NCBI RefSeq assembly: GCF_003368325.1 | Contig: NZ_CP031467.1 | Coordinates: 3,100,001-3,164,000 of the forward strand | Reading direction: 5' to 3' | Source: Paraburkholderia caffeinilytica | GTDB taxonomy: Bacteria; Pseudomonadota; Gammaproteobacteria; Burkholderiales; Burkholderiaceae | DNA length: 64,000 bases | Shown here: positions 17,450 through 26,639 of the stretch, in pieces | Layout of the letters: each line of letters starts with the position of its first letter | Numbering within the stretch: the stretch's first letter is position 1 | Notes under the pieces: model-generated | Databases searched by the model: none | The model's input: the letters and a program-made list of their open reading frames with translations, nothing else | Told to the model about the DNA's origin: nothing | Position numbers and translations under genes: made by a program

Positions 17450-18139
17450 TTATTTAAGGGTCCGTAGACCCTCGGGTGTTTCAAACTCGGCGACGAGCGC
17501 CGCTGCGCCTTCCGTGGGCTCGAGGGCGAGCAGGTGCGCCGCGCCCAGCCAATGCAATTGCGCGGCGACCGTGTCGGCCTGTGGATGAATCGCTTTCAAA
17601 GCTTTCAGCGCAATGCCCGTTTCCGGCAAGACCGCCGACGGATGGCGCGGCGTGTCCCACTGGATCAGCGACGGCAGCACGCCGTCGCCGGCGCCTTGCC
17701 ACGCGGGGAAGGCGCCATCGTCAGGCACCGACAGGCTCCACGTGAAATCGCCGCGCGTCATCGGCACGATCGGCGCGATGCGCTGCGGATACTGCGCTTG
17801 CCATGTCGCGAGCTGCTTCGGCCGGTCGACTCGGGCCACCCAGTGCGACAGGTACGGCCCTTTTTCGAGCCGCGCCTGCGTTGCCGGGTCGTCGAGGGCG
17901 AACAGGCGGGCACGGGGCGCGGCGCCATCCGCGGCTTCCGCCGCTTGCGGGTCGACCGCGATCACTTCCAGATACACGCCGCCCCACAGGTTCAGCAGGC
18001 GATTGTGCGTGCGCATCAGCGGGTGCGCGCCGCCGCCGGCCGGTGCGACGCCAAGGGTGTCGGCGACGTACTGCGTGCCCTCGTCGAGGGTACGGGCGGA
18101 AATCACGAGGTGATCGATTCGGAGCGAATGGGCAGTCAT
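17450..18139 (-). CDS. VOC/glyoxalase-like protein
   Basis: A 229-residue protein of the glyoxalase-3-like VOC group. The start MTAHSLRIDHLVISARTL was chosen because the family fold begins there; the upstream reading is arginine-rich noise. LRIDHLVISARTLDEG is the first beta-alpha-beta motif with a metal-type His, and NRLLNLWGGVYLEVIAVDP is the second with a Glu. It is a single-copy domain with a C-terminal half less typical of VOC. It is transcribed divergently from the MocR regulator, 280 bases away, so it may be that regulator's target. The substrate is unknown. Confidence 0.78.
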   Translation of the reverse strand: MTAHSLRIDHLVISARTLDEGTQYVADTLGVAPAGGGAHPLMRTHNRLLNLWGGVYLEVIAVDPQAAEAADGAAPRARLFALDDPATQARLEKGPYLSHWVARVDRPKQLATWQAQYPQRIAPIVPMTRGDFTWSLSVPDDGAFPAWQGAGDGVLPSLIQWDTPRHPSAVLPETGIALKALKAIHPQADTVAAQLHWLGAAHLLALEPTEGAAALVAEFETPEGLRTLK

Positions 18140-18331
18140 GTGGCGGATCGGGAAAACGGTTTCTGCGGTAAGCCGGAACGCGCGCCGGGTGCGGCAGCAG
18201 CGTTGCCGGGGTCGTAAGCATAACCGTTTGCCGGGTCGGCGGGCCAGGCGGATGGCGTTTGGGCGGGTCCTCCCCGAAGTCGCTCGCGTGCGGTCCATGC
18301 TGCCCGCGCCGCGTCATCATCCGTTGCTTAT

Positions 18332-18406
18332 CTTAAATGTAGCCTTAAATGTAACGGTGGCCACCGGCACAGTAACGGTACAATCGATTCGATACCGTTC
18401 GGTACA
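18332..18406. promoter_or_regulatory. Repeat-rich region between VOC gene and MocR gene, candidate operator
   Basis: Three direct-repeat pairs lie just before the MocR ATG. CTTAAATGTA occurs at 18332-18341 and 18344-18353. GTAACGGT occurs at 18351-18358 and 18372-18379. CGGTACA occurs at 18376-18382 and 18400-18406. MocR/PdxR regulators often bind paired direct repeats in such divergent gaps, so these are candidate autoregulatory sites. Confidence 0.45.
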
Positions 18407-18419
18407 GTTGGAGCCCGCC

Positions 18420-19874
18420 ATGTCCGTCCCGCTTGCCCAGATTCCCACCCCGCACGATACGACGTCGCTGACGCTGGTCGAGCAGCTCGTCCAGTGGGCG
18501 TGCCGTCGCATCGAGGAGCGCGTATTCCGTCCCGGCATGCGCATGCCGTCGATCCGCAAGCTGGCGCTGGACAAGGGCGTATCGCGCTTCACCGTGGTCG
18601 AGGCGTACGAACGGCTGGTGGCGCAGGGTTACCTGGAGTCGCGGCGCGGTTCCGGCTTCTATGTACGCGAACGATTGACCGGTACGCCGACGGCTGAAAT
18701 CCGCACGATCGCCGCAGCGGCGCCCGCGCCGGCCACGATCGATGTCGTCTGGCTGCTGCGCAACATGCTGCACACCGGCGCGCGCCCCGAGCGCAGTCCG
18801 GGCCTGGGCTACCTGCCGGGCCGCTGGCTCGACGGCGATCTGATCACCAACGCGCTGCGCACGCTCGGCCGGCAAAGCGGCGCGCAGATGCTCGGCATCG
18901 GCACGCCGCAGGGCTTTTTGCCGCTGCGCCAGCAGTTGCAGACGCGGCTGGAGGAGCTGGAAATCGGCGCTTCGCCGGATCAGATCGTGATGGTGTCCGG
19001 CATCACCCAGGCGATCGATCTGATTTCGCGGATCTACGTCAAGCCGGGCGATGCGGTGATCGTCGGCGATCCGGCCTGGTTTCAGATGTTCGGGCGTTTC
19101 GCGTCGCAGGGCGCGCATCTGGTCGGCATGCCGTATACGCCGGACGGGCCGGACCTCGACGCACTCGAGTCGCTGGTGCAGAACTGGCGGCCGAAAATGC
19201 TGGTGATCAATTCGGTGCTGCAGAATCCGACCGGCACATCGCTCACGGCCGCGCAGGCGTTTCGCATTTTGCGTCTTGCCGAGGCCTACGATTTCATCGT
19301 CGTCGAAGACGATATTTACGGTGATCTGTGCCCGCCGAGCCATCCGGGCACACGCCTCGCGAGTCTCGACCAGTTGAAGCGCGTGATTTACCTGGGCAGC
19401 TTTTCGAAGACGCTCGCGCCCAATCTGCGCGTGGGTTTTATCGCCAGCGCGCCGGAGGTGGCCACGGCCGTCAGCAATCAGAAAATGCTGGTTGGCATGA
19501 CGAGCCCCGAACTGAACGAGCGCGTGCTCTACAAGATTCTCACCGAGGGCCATTACCGCCGGCACGTCGAGCGGCTGCGTGCGCGGCTCGACGGCGTGCG
19601 CGAAAAATCGGTGAGGATGCTCGAGAAGACCGGCATGAAGCTGTTTCTGACGCCCACGGCAGGTATGTTTCTGTGGGCCGACACCGGCGTCGATGCGAGC
19701 GCGCTTGCGGCTGCCGGCCACGAAGAAGGCTTTCTGCTGACGCCGGGGAGTCTGTTTTCTCCGCTGCAATCGCCAACCACCTGGATGCGCTTCAATATCG
19801 CCAACTGCGGCGATCCCGAGCTGGCGACGTTCCTATGCCGTTATCTGGACAGCGTCGCGCGGCGCGCCTCTTGA
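18420..19874 (+). CDS. MocR-family transcriptional regulator (GntR wHTH plus aminotransferase domain)
   Basis: A 484-residue chimeric regulator. The N-terminal winged helix is recognised by [18 protein letters not shown], then [18 protein letters not shown]. The large C-terminal domain is aminotransferase-like, with [22 protein letters not shown] and the PLP lysine in [16 protein letters not shown]. MocR members sense PLP, PLP-amino-acid adducts or similar ligands. The ATG at 18420 is 7 bases after GTTGGAG. It is divergent from the VOC gene and possibly regulates it and itself. Confidence 0.93.
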   Translation: MSVPLAQIPTPHDTTSLTLVEQLVQWACRRIEERVFRPGMRMPSIRKLALDKGVSRFTVVEAYERLVAQGYLESRRGSGFYVRERLTGTPTAEIRTIAAAAPAPATIDVVWLLRNMLHTGARPERSPGLGYLPGRWLDGDLITNALRTLGRQSGAQMLGIGTPQGFLPLRQQLQTRLEELEIGASPDQIVMVSGITQAIDLISRIYVKPGDAVIVGDPAWFQMFGRFASQGAHLVGMPYTPDGPDLDALESLVQNWRPKMLVINSVLQNPTGTSLTAAQAFRILRLAEAYDFIVVEDDIYGDLCPPSHPGTRLASLDQLKRVIYLGSFSKTLAPNLRVGFIASAPEVATAVSNQKMLVGMTSPELNERVLYKILTEGHYRRHVERLRARLDGVREKSVRMLEKTGMKLFLTPTAGMFLWADTGVDASALAAAGHEEGFLLTPGSLFSPLQSPTTWMRFNIANCGDPELATFLCRYLDSVARRAS

Positions 19875-20049
19875 AACCGCGCCGGATTGCCCCCAAATGG
19901 GCGGGCAATCCGGCTACACGGCTTCCGGCGGCCCGATGATCCGGCCCGCCGGTGCGCAAAAAGCGCCGGCGGCGGCCGACGTGGCCCGCAGCACAGCCCG
20001 GCGCCACGCCCGACTAGAACCCCATTCGCAACAGAGAGGAAGTCCGACC

Positions 20050-21948
20050 ATGGCACAAGAAACCATGAGCTTTCAGGCAGAAGTCAAACAACTTCTGCAC
20101 CTGATGATCCATTCGCTGTACAGCAACAAGGAAATCTTTCTGCGCGAGCTGATCTCGAACGCATCCGATGCGGCCGACAAGCTCCGCTTCGAAGCGATCG
20201 CAAACAGCGCGCTGTACGAAAACGATTCGAATCTGCGGATTCGCGTCTCGTACGACAAGGCGGCGCGCACCATCACGCTCGACGATAACGGCATCGGCAT
20301 GAGCCGTGACGAAGCGATCGCCAACCTCGGCACGATCGCGCGCTCGGGCACCAAGGAATTCTTCGGCAAGCTCTCCGGCGACCAGCAGAAAGATGCGGCG
20401 CTGATCGGCCAGTTTGGCGTGGGCTTCTACTCGGGCTTCATCGTCGCGGACAAGATCACGGTCGAAACGCGCCGCGCCGGCTTGCCGGCCTCGGAAGGCG
20501 TGCGTTGGGAAAGCGCGGGCGAGGGCGATTTCGCGGTGGAGCAGATCGAACGCGCCGCACGCGGCACGACGATCACGTTGCATCTGCGCGCCGATGAAGA
20601 CGAGCTGCTGTCGTCGCATCGTCTGAAGTCGATCATCCAGAAGTACTCGGACCACGTCGCGCTGCCCATTCTGATGGCGAAGGAAGAGTGGGACGCCGAA
20701 AAGAGCGAGATGGTCACGAAGGACGAGGACGAGACCGTCAATCAGGCGAGCGCGCTGTGGACGCGTTCGAAGAACGACATCACCGAAGAACAGTACAAGC
20801 AGTTCTATCAGCACCTCTCGCACGATCATCAGGACCCGCTGACGTGGACGCATAACCGCGTCGAAGGCCGCAGCGAATACACGCAACTGCTATACGTCCC
20901 GACGCATGCGCCGTTCGACCTGTTCAACCGCGATCATCGCGCCGGCCTGAAACTGTACGTGAAGCGCGTGTTCATCATGGACGACGCCGAGCAACTCCTG
21001 CCGGCGTATCTGCGCTTCGTGAAGGGTGTGGTCGATTCGGCCGATCTGCCGTTGAACGTATCGCGCGAAATCCTGCAGGAAAGCCGCGACGTGAAGGCGA
21101 TCCGCGAAGGCGTGACCAAGCGCTCGCTGTCGATGCTCGAAGAGTTGGCGAACTCGGAGAACGAGGCCGATAAGGAAAAGTACGCCGGCTTCTGGAAGGA
21201 ATTCGGTCAGGTGCTGAAGGAAGGCATTGGCGAAGATTTCGCCAATCGCGAGCGCATCGCGAAGCTGGTGCGTTTCGCGTCGACGCATACGGAATTGCCG
21301 GAGCAGACGGTTTCGCTCGCCGACTACGTGTCGCGCATGAAGCCTGAGCAAACGAAGATCTACTACGTGACCGCCGACACCTGGCAGGCCGCGACCCACA
21401 GCCCGCATCTCGAGGTATTTCGCAAGAAGGGCGTGGAAGTGCTGCTGCTGACCGATCGCGTCGATGAATGGATGTTGTCGTTCCTGAACGAATTCGACGG
21501 CAAGCCGCTGCAAAGCGTCGCGCGCGGCGATCTCGATCTGGGTGCGCTGAATGACGAAGAAAAGCAGGCGCAGGAGAAGGTCGGCGAGGAATTCAAGCCG
21601 CTCGTCGACAAGATGAAAGAAGCGCTGAAGGACAAGGCCAAGGACGTGCGCTTGACGTTCCGCCTGACCGATTCGCCGTCTTGCCTCGTGGCCGACGACG
21701 GCGAAATGAGCGGTTATCTGCAACGTATGCTGAAGGCGGCCGGTCAGGAAGCGCCGTCGTTCCATCCGATTCTCGAAGTGAATCCGGAGCATGCGCTGGT
21801 GAAGGGCTTGCATGCGGACAGCGCGAATTTCGACGACTGGTGCCATCTGCTGTTCGATCAGGCGCTGCTTGCCGAGGGCGGCGCGCTGGAAGATCCCGCC
21901 AGCTTTGTGAAGCGGACCAATGCGTTGTTGTTGGCGCGTGCAGGTTGA
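20050..21948 (+). CDS. htpG: Molecular chaperone HtpG (Hsp90)
   Basis: A 632-residue bacterial Hsp90. The GHKL ATPase has [29 protein letters not shown] and [15 protein letters not shown]. The middle domain has [18 protein letters not shown], including the arginine that contacts ATP, and the C-terminal dimerisation domain is complete. The start [16 protein letters not shown] was chosen on homology and an AGAGAGGAAG ribosome site. It helps refold damaged proteins and mature selected clients. A strong terminator follows, so it is probably monocistronic. Confidence 0.96.
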   Translation: MAQETMSFQAEVKQLLHLMIHSLYSNKEIFLRELISNASDAADKLRFEAIANSALYENDSNLRIRVSYDKAARTITLDDNGIGMSRDEAIANLGTIARSGTKEFFGKLSGDQQKDAALIGQFGVGFYSGFIVADKITVETRRAGLPASEGVRWESAGEGDFAVEQIERAARGTTITLHLRADEDELLSSHRLKSIIQKYSDHVALPILMAKEEWDAEKSEMVTKDEDETVNQASALWTRSKNDITEEQYKQFYQHLSHDHQDPLTWTHNRVEGRSEYTQLLYVPTHAPFDLFNRDHRAGLKLYVKRVFIMDDAEQLLPAYLRFVKGVVDSADLPLNVSREILQESRDVKAIREGVTKRSLSMLEELANSENEADKEKYAGFWKEFGQVLKEGIGEDFANRERIAKLVRFASTHTELPEQTVSLADYVSRMKPEQTKIYYVTADTWQAATHSPHLEVFRKKGVEVLLLTDRVDEWMLSFLNEFDGKPLQSVARGDLDLGALNDEEKQAQEKVGEEFKPLVDKMKEALKDKAKDVRLTFRLTDSPSCLVADDGEMSGYLQRMLKAAGQEAPSFHPILEVNPEHALVKGLHADSANFDDWCHLLFDQALLAEGGALEDPASFVKRTNALLLARAG

Positions 21949-22001
21949 GTTTTCGAGTTTGAATTGAGCTTGGTTCGGCGTCGCTTTGACGCTTGCGGTT
22001 G

Positions 22002-22034
22002 AAAAATGCGCTGCCTTGGCAGCGCATTTTTTTT
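22002..22034 (+). terminator. Rho-independent terminator of htpG
   Basis: 14-base complementary arms (22002-22015 and 22018-22031, AAAAATGCGCTGCC and its complement) run straight into a T run, 54 bases after the htpG stop. Confidence 0.85.
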
Positions 22035-22108
22035 GCCCTATGCCTCTTCACCGCCAGGCTGTCCGGCGGCAGGTTTTCCCAGGTGCACGAACGGGCTGTG
22101 GCAAGGCC

Positions 22109-22378
22109 TTAGTGTGCAGGCGCTTGTCCATGCAGATGACGCACTTGGGAAAGTACGGAGCCCGCCAGTTCCTTTGCTTCGATGCAGGAATGATGGTCGG
22201 CCAGTACTTTCGCAGCGAGGCTGCCGATCGCCGTGCTGGTCTGTTTCGACGTGTGGTGCTGTGCGAGCGCGGACCCGGCAAGTTCCTTTTCCTGATGCAG
22301 GGCGCTCGGGCGCCGCAAAACGACCGCAGCCAAATGGGCGATGCGGTCAGACGTTTCTTTTGAGTTCGTAGTATTCAA
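22109..22378 (-). CDS. Small two-repeat protein of unknown function
   Basis: An 89-residue protein starting at a TTG (22376-22378) with an excellent AAAGGAG ribosome site 8 bases upstream. It consists of two degenerate copies of a segment of about 35 residues: IAHLAAVVLRRPSALHQEKELAGSALAQ in the first half, GSLAAKVLADHHS then EAKELAGSVLSQ in the second (each shortened here to motif form in the reading). The shared pattern is L-A-A-x-V-L, then K-E-L-A-G-S-x-L-x-Q. It is histidine-rich with no signal or membrane segment, and probably helical. I do not recognise a named family. It is divergent from the TPR gene and convergent with htpG. Confidence 0.75.
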   Translation of the reverse strand: MNTTNSKETSDRIAHLAAVVLRRPSALHQEKELAGSALAQHHTSKQTSTAIGSLAAKVLADHHSCIEAKELAGSVLSQVRHLHGQAPAH

Positions 22379-22648
22379 GCCTTACTCCTTTGTGTTTGTT
22401 TTCGATCCGGACGATGCTTGCGGCCTGCGAAACATCGGCCTGAAATAATTATGGTTAACTAATCAAGTGTATTCAACAACAGTAAATTGAGATTGATTTG
22501 TGAGATGTAAAAGGACGCTTTTGTCTTATGCTGGCGCGTTCAAAATTCAGATGCATCAAGGATTGTTTGCAATCTTTAAGCTGTTTATGCACTGAATCTT
22601 ATTTCTGCGATTGCGCGCTTCCGCGTCGCGACAACTTTCTGTCTTCCT
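22379..22648. promoter_or_regulatory. AT-rich divergent promoter region
   Basis: This 270-base gap is clearly less GC-rich than its surroundings (for example 22440-22530). It carries divergent starts for the two-repeat protein and the TPR protein. No single -35/-10 pair could be fixed by eye. Confidence 0.4.
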
Positions 22649-24535
22649 ATGTCCGATTCCACCTTGGTGAAACCAGCCGATCCCGTGTTTCTTCTGTGGT
22701 CGATCTTGCGCGAGCAAGGTTTCGACGCCGCTGAGCGACGAGCCCTCGAACTCGTCGTAGAGGGGAGCACGCCGCAATTGCACGCAGACCTGTGCGCGGG
22801 GGCGGGGCGTTTCGAAGCCGCCTATCACAGTGCATCGCAGATGCAGACGCAGACGCAGACGCGGGCGCGGGCGCAGACGCAAGCGCAGCAGCAAGATCAA
22901 ATGCAAGCGCAAACACAGGCGCAGATCCAAGCGGCTGCGAACGGCGCGCGTTACGCCCGGGTAGCCCTGTTCGCCGACGCGCTCGGCCGCGCTGACGCCG
23001 CCCAGCGCAACAGCGAATTGGCGGTAGCCGCTCAGTCGTCGGCTGTGACGGTCGAATGGATCGTCTGGCTGATCGATCGCTGCGGCGCGCATTCGGCGGC
23101 GGCGCACATGTTGCGCGCGTTTGAGCAGCATGCGCAACAGGATGCCCGCGCCCCCTGGTGGTTGGCGATCGCGCTTGCAGCGTCGCCGGATGCGAGCGCG
23201 CGCGCCGAGCGGCGCGCGGCGCTGTTGCGCGCCTATGCGCTCGATCCGGCGATCAATCCCGCGTTGCCGTTGCAGCTTGTGCTGGCTTTCCGTGCGATCC
23301 GCGATTGGCCCACGGTCGAACGCGTTTGTCGCGAGATGCTGGCGCGCCATCCCGCCGATGCAGAAATCGCCTGGCAACTGAGCCATGCGCAATGGCAGTG
23401 CAACGACGCCGCAGAAGCGGAGGCAACCATGCGCGCGGTCGATGCCGCCGCGCCCGGCAATGCTCACGTGCTGGGCGCAATCGGCATGTATCTCGCCGAG
23501 CAGGCGCGTTTTGCCGACAGCGAAGCGGCGCTGCAGGCAGCCCTCACGCTCGATCCGTCCGCGACGCAGGCGGCCGTCGATCTGGCCGATCTGAAATTGC
23601 GGCGTGGCGACTGGTCGAGCGCATGGCCGCACTTCGCGGCGCGTCTGATGCGCGACGATCGCGAGTCGAACAACATCGTGACGGTGATGGAACGGCTGTG
23701 TCCGCGCTGGCAGGGTCAACCGCTGGCCGGCAAGACCTTGATCGTGCACAGCGAACAGGGCAGCGGCGACGACATCCAGATGGTGCGCCTCGTGCACGAA
23801 CTGGCGGCACGCGTGCGCGACGAGGGCGGCCGGCTTGTGCTCGCGGTGCGCCGCGCGTTACAGCCGCTGTTTGCGCGCTTTTACGCGGATTGCGTGTCCA
23901 TCGAGGACGGGCCGCTCGGCAAGCCCCACTTTGGCTTGCCCATCATGAGCGTGCCGTCGGTGCTTGGCTTGCAGCCTGATCAGGTGCGCGGCGCTGCCTA
24001 TCTATCGGCCGATGCAGGTCGCGTGACCGCATGGCGCGAGCGGATCAGCGCTTGGGGTGGCGCGGCGGCGCGAATGCATGTCGGCCTTGTCTGGTCGGGC
24101 AGCCCGACGCATCGGCGCGACGCGAAACGATCGATTCCGCTTGCAGCACTGGCCCCGGTGTTCGCGCTACCCAATGTGGTGTTTCATCCGTTGACGCCGG
24201 GCCGTCACGCAGACGTCGCGGCGTTGAGCGCGCAGGGCTATCGCGTGTGCGATCTGACTGCGCACTACGAGGCCGGTTTCGACGATGTGGCCGCGCACGC
24301 GATCGCGCTCGATGCCGTGGTCACGATCGACAGCGCGCCTTTGCATCTGGGCGGCGCGCTGGGGCGCCCGGTGCTGGCGATGCTCGACCACGTGTCGCAT
24401 TGGGCGTGGGGCAATGAGGAGGCGCAACCGTGGTACGACTCGGTTGATCTGTTCCGGCAACCGCAGCCGGGTGCATGGGAGCCGGTCGTTGAGCGAGTGA
24501 CGGCCCGTTTGCGGACGATGTTAAGCACTCGATAG
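22649..24535 (+). CDS. TPR protein with glycosyltransferase-like C-terminal domain
   Basis: A 628-residue protein. Residues about 63-94 are a Gln/Thr/Ala/Arg low-complexity run built from imperfect hexamers. Residues 95-340 are helical repeats of the TPR type. From about 350 there is a domain like that of TPR-linked heptosyltransferase/O-GlcNAc-type proteins: HSEQGSGDDIQMVRLVHEL near 370, VGLVWSGSPTHRRDAKRS near 477, and TIDSAPLHLGGALGRPV near 560. No signal peptide is present. These domain fusions are thought to modify surface glycans or glycoproteins (flagellin, pili), but no such locus is adjacent. The start lacks a clear ribosome site. Confidence 0.8.
   Translation: MSDSTLVKPADPVFLLWSILREQGFDAAERRALELVVEGSTPQLHADLCAGAGRFEAAYHSASQMQTQTQTRARAQTQAQQQDQMQAQTQAQIQAAANGARYARVALFADALGRADAAQRNSELAVAAQSSAVTVEWIVWLIDRCGAHSAAAHMLRAFEQHAQQDARAPWWLAIALAASPDASARAERRAALLRAYALDPAINPALPLQLVLAFRAIRDWPTVERVCREMLARHPADAEIAWQLSHAQWQCNDAAEAEATMRAVDAAAPGNAHVLGAIGMYLAEQARFADSEAALQAALTLDPSATQAAVDLADLKLRRGDWSSAWPHFAARLMRDDRESNNIVTVMERLCPRWQGQPLAGKTLIVHSEQGSGDDIQMVRLVHELAARVRDEGGRLVLAVRRALQPLFARFYADCVSIEDGPLGKPHFGLPIMSVPSVLGLQPDQVRGAAYLSADAGRVTAWRERISAWGGAAARMHVGLVWSGSPTHRRDAKRSIPLAALAPVFALPNVVFHPLTPGRHADVAALSAQGYRVCDLTAHYEAGFDDVAAHAIALDAVVTIDSAPLHLGGALGRPVLAMLDHVSHWAWGNEEAQPWYDSVDLFRQPQPGAWEPVVERVTARLRTMLSTR
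22837..22930 (+). repeat. Imperfect GCAGAC-type hexamer array within the TPR gene
   Basis: About fifteen imperfect 6-base units (GCAGAC, GCGGGC, GCAAGC) encode the Gln-Thr/Gln-Ala/Arg-Ala stretch. Changes in unit number keep the frame, so length variation would alter the linker, not switch the gene off. Confidence 0.75.
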
Positions 24536-24597
24536 ATGTTCGCGCGAATCGCTTATCGCCTGGACGCCGTAAGGTCGCCCCGATAAGAACGCACACG

Positions 24598-24628
24598 TAA
24601 AAACGCCCGCATGATGCGGGCGTTTTTA
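24598..24628. terminator. Bidirectional terminator
   Basis: Perfect 15-base arms (24598-24612 and 24614-24628, TAAAAACGCCCGCAT and its complement). A T run exits on either strand. It serves the TPR gene on the plus strand and the OmpA gene on the minus strand. Confidence 0.87.
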
Positions 24629-24657
24629 CGAAACTGGCATCGGATCGCGAATGCCTG

Positions 24658-25161
24658 CTACCGCCCCATCAGCGTATCCATCGTTTCGCCACGCACCACG
24701 ATCTCGGTGCGGCGGTTCAGCGCGCGCCCTTCGGCGGTATCGTTGCTGGCGACGGGGTTGTCATAGGCATAGCCCTTCGTCCGGATCCGCTCCATCGGCA
24801 CGCCACGCGCCACAAGCGCGTAGCCTACCGCCGTTGCGCGCGCTTCGGAAAGCTGCTGGTTATAGTCGAGCGTGCCGACATTGTCGGTGTAGCCCTCGAC
24901 CAGCACCGGCTTCTTGCTGCGCTTGAGCAGAACGGCCGAACGATTGATGACGGCCGCCGCATCGCCGCGCACGTCGGATTTGCCGAACTCGAACAGCGCG
25001 GCTTCGGGCAGCCGGACGGAAACACCGTTAGCGACCGGCGCGACTTCGATGCCGACTGCCTTGTTCAACGACGTTTCCTTGTCGCGGTCCAGCGGTGCCG
25101 CGCAACCCGCCATCAGCACGACAGACATTGCGCATACGGTAGTGCCCAGGAACGTTTTCAT
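24658..25161 (-). CDS. OmpA-family outer-membrane lipoprotein
   Basis: A 167-residue lipoprotein. The signal peptide ends in the lipobox VLMAGC, so Cys19 should be acylated. The C-terminal OmpA-like domain (about residues 60-160) contains VLVEGYTDNVGTLDYNQQLS, then LNRRTEI, with the Asp and Arg that bind the diaminopimelate of peptidoglycan. It should tether the outer membrane to the wall. The short N-terminal linker has no beta-barrel. It stands alone, facing the TPR gene across the terminator. Confidence 0.9.
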   Translation of the reverse strand: MKTFLGTTVCAMSVVLMAGCAAPLDRDKETSLNKAVGIEVAPVANGVSVRLPEAALFEFGKSDVRGDAAAVINRSAVLLKRSKKPVLVEGYTDNVGTLDYNQQLSEARATAVGYALVARGVPMERIRTKGYAYDNPVASNDTAEGRALNRRTEIVVRGETMDTLMGR

Positions 25162-25390
25162 GGTTCTTTTTCTCCATCAATATTCAATCACATGGTGCGC
25201 CCCTCGATCGCGGGCGGACCGTCGATTTGTTAAAGCACGAAGGTTGTATCGCGCGTCGCTGGACGAGGAGAATCGGAACTGTCCGAAATCGTTAGGCTGA
25301 TTGATGCGATTCCGTCTGACATCGCGATCGCCTGACATCCTCGCTGGAACTGCAGACGCGGGACTCGCGATCCTCTGACAACGGCGCCGT

Positions 25391-25396
25391 TATAAT
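25391..25396 (+). promoter_or_regulatory. Perfect TATAAT close to the ubiC start
   Basis: A consensus -10 hexamer lies only eight bases before the ubiC ATG (25405). If used, transcription would start about at the ATG, giving a leaderless or nearly leaderless mRNA. No ribosome site precedes the ATG. No good -35 was found at 16-18 bases. Confidence 0.45.
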
Positions 25397-25404
25397 CCGA
25401 CACC

Positions 25405-26166
25405 ATGCCTATCCGTTTCGATGCCGCCGACGCCCACTGGCGCGTCGCGCCCTTACCCGGCTTCAGTACCGCCCAGAAAGACTGGTTGACCCGCGGTGGA
25501 TCGCTGACCGCGCATTTGCGCACGCTCGGCGCGGTTGCGGTGCGCGTGACGCGCGAAGCCGTCGCGCTGCCGTGGGCGGACGAGTACGCCGCGCTGGGTC
25601 TCGCCCCGCGCGCGCCGGTGTGGGTTCGGGAAGTGGTGTTGTCGGTCGACGGCGTGCCGTTTGTCGCGGCGCACAGCGTGGCGCCGCTCGCCGCGAGCGT
25701 CGGCGTATGGCAGGCCACGCGGCGGTTGCGTACGCGGCCGCTCGCCGAGTTGCTGTACAGCGATAGCAGCGTCGCGCGCTCGTCGCTGGTGAGCCGCAGA
25801 TTGACGGCACGTCATCCGTTGTACCGGTTGGCCGAGCAGGAGATCGGCGCGCCGCCGCCGCACGCGCTGGTTGCGCGCCGCTCGGTGTTCGAGCGCCACG
25901 GTGCGCCTTTGATGGTGACCGAATGCATGTTGCCGACGCTTTGGGCGCATCTGGCGTTGTCGGCCCGTATGCCGTCTGCGCAGCCAGCGTCCGCTCATGC
26001 GCACCCATCGCCGCGCACGCATGTGCGGGAACACGGCCGGCCGCTCGAGCATACGGCGTCGCGCGCCCATGGCGCGCCGCGTGCGGAGCCAGGACAGCTG
26101 TCGGAACGGGACGCACGTGAAGCCGGTCACGTGCCGCCGGTATCGGACCATAAGGAACAGCGCTGA
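25405..26166 (+). CDS. ubiC: Chorismate--pyruvate lyase with a C-terminal extension
   Basis: Residues 1 to about 185 form a UbiC domain, which removes pyruvate from chorismate to give 4-hydroxybenzoate for ubiquinone. The active-site Arg lies in [12 protein letters not shown] and the Glu in LMVTECMLP. The N-terminus [12 protein letters not shown], then [14 protein letters not shown], matches UbiC. From about residue 190 the protein is a low-complexity tail rich in His, Arg, Ser, Ala and Glu ([16 protein letters not shown]) with no fold signal, about 60 residues more than the family needs. The stop overlaps the next ATG by one base. It is the first gene of an overlapping trio. Confidence 0.85.
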   Translation: MPIRFDAADAHWRVAPLPGFSTAQKDWLTRGGSLTAHLRTLGAVAVRVTREAVALPWADEYAALGLAPRAPVWVREVVLSVDGVPFVAAHSVAPLAASVGVWQATRRLRTRPLAELLYSDSSVARSSLVSRRLTARHPLYRLAEQEIGAPPPHALVARRSVFERHGAPLMVTECMLPTLWAHLALSARMPSAQPASAHAHPSPRTHVREHGRPLEHTASRAHGAPRAEPGQLSERDAREAGHVPPVSDHKEQR

Positions 26167-26639
26167 TGCTGCGCGGCTTTCCTCCCGTCGTCGCGGCGGA
26201 TACGCACACCTTGATTCTCGGCAGCTTTCCCGGCGAGGCATCGCTCGCGGCGACGCAGTATTACGCGCATCCGCGCAACCAGTTCTGGCGTTTGCTCGGC
26301 ACCGTGCTCGACGATCCGCTCGCCGAACTCGCCTATGAAGCGCGGTTACGGCGTTTGCTTTCGCACGGCATCGGCGTATGGGACGTGCTTGCCGCGTGCC
26401 ATCGCGAGGGGAGCCTGGATGCCGCCATCCGCAACGCGCAACCGAATGACTTCGCGTCTCTGCGCGAGCACGCGCCGCTGCTGCGCAAGGTCTGCTTCAA
26501 CGGCAAGACGGCGGGCCGCTTTGCGCCGGTGATCGGCGAAGCCGGCTACGCCACCCTCGTATTGCCTTCGTCGAGTCCGGCGAATGCTATGCTCTCGTTC
26601 GACCAAAAATTGCGTCTCTGGCGCGACATCCTTACATGA
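26166..26639 (+). CDS. DNA glycosylase of the uracil-DNA glycosylase superfamily, family 6 (hypoxanthine type)
   Basis: A 157-residue base-excision enzyme. Motif 1 is LILGSFPGEASLAATQYYAH with HPRNQFWRLL following, as in the family-6 (HDG) deoxyinosine glycosylases. Motif 2 near the C-terminus is VLPSSSPANAML, where the SSPAN segment is diagnostic. The fold should remove deaminated purine (hypoxanthine) rather than uracil. It overlaps ubiC by one base and the next gene by four, so translation is coupled. The combination with ubiC looks like compact packing, not a shared pathway. Confidence 0.88.
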   Translation: MLRGFPPVVAADTHTLILGSFPGEASLAATQYYAHPRNQFWRLLGTVLDDPLAELAYEARLRRLLSHGIGVWDVLAACHREGSLDAAIRNAQPNDFASLREHAPLLRKVCFNGKTAGRFAPVIGEAGYATLVLPSSSPANAMLSFDQKLRLWRDILT

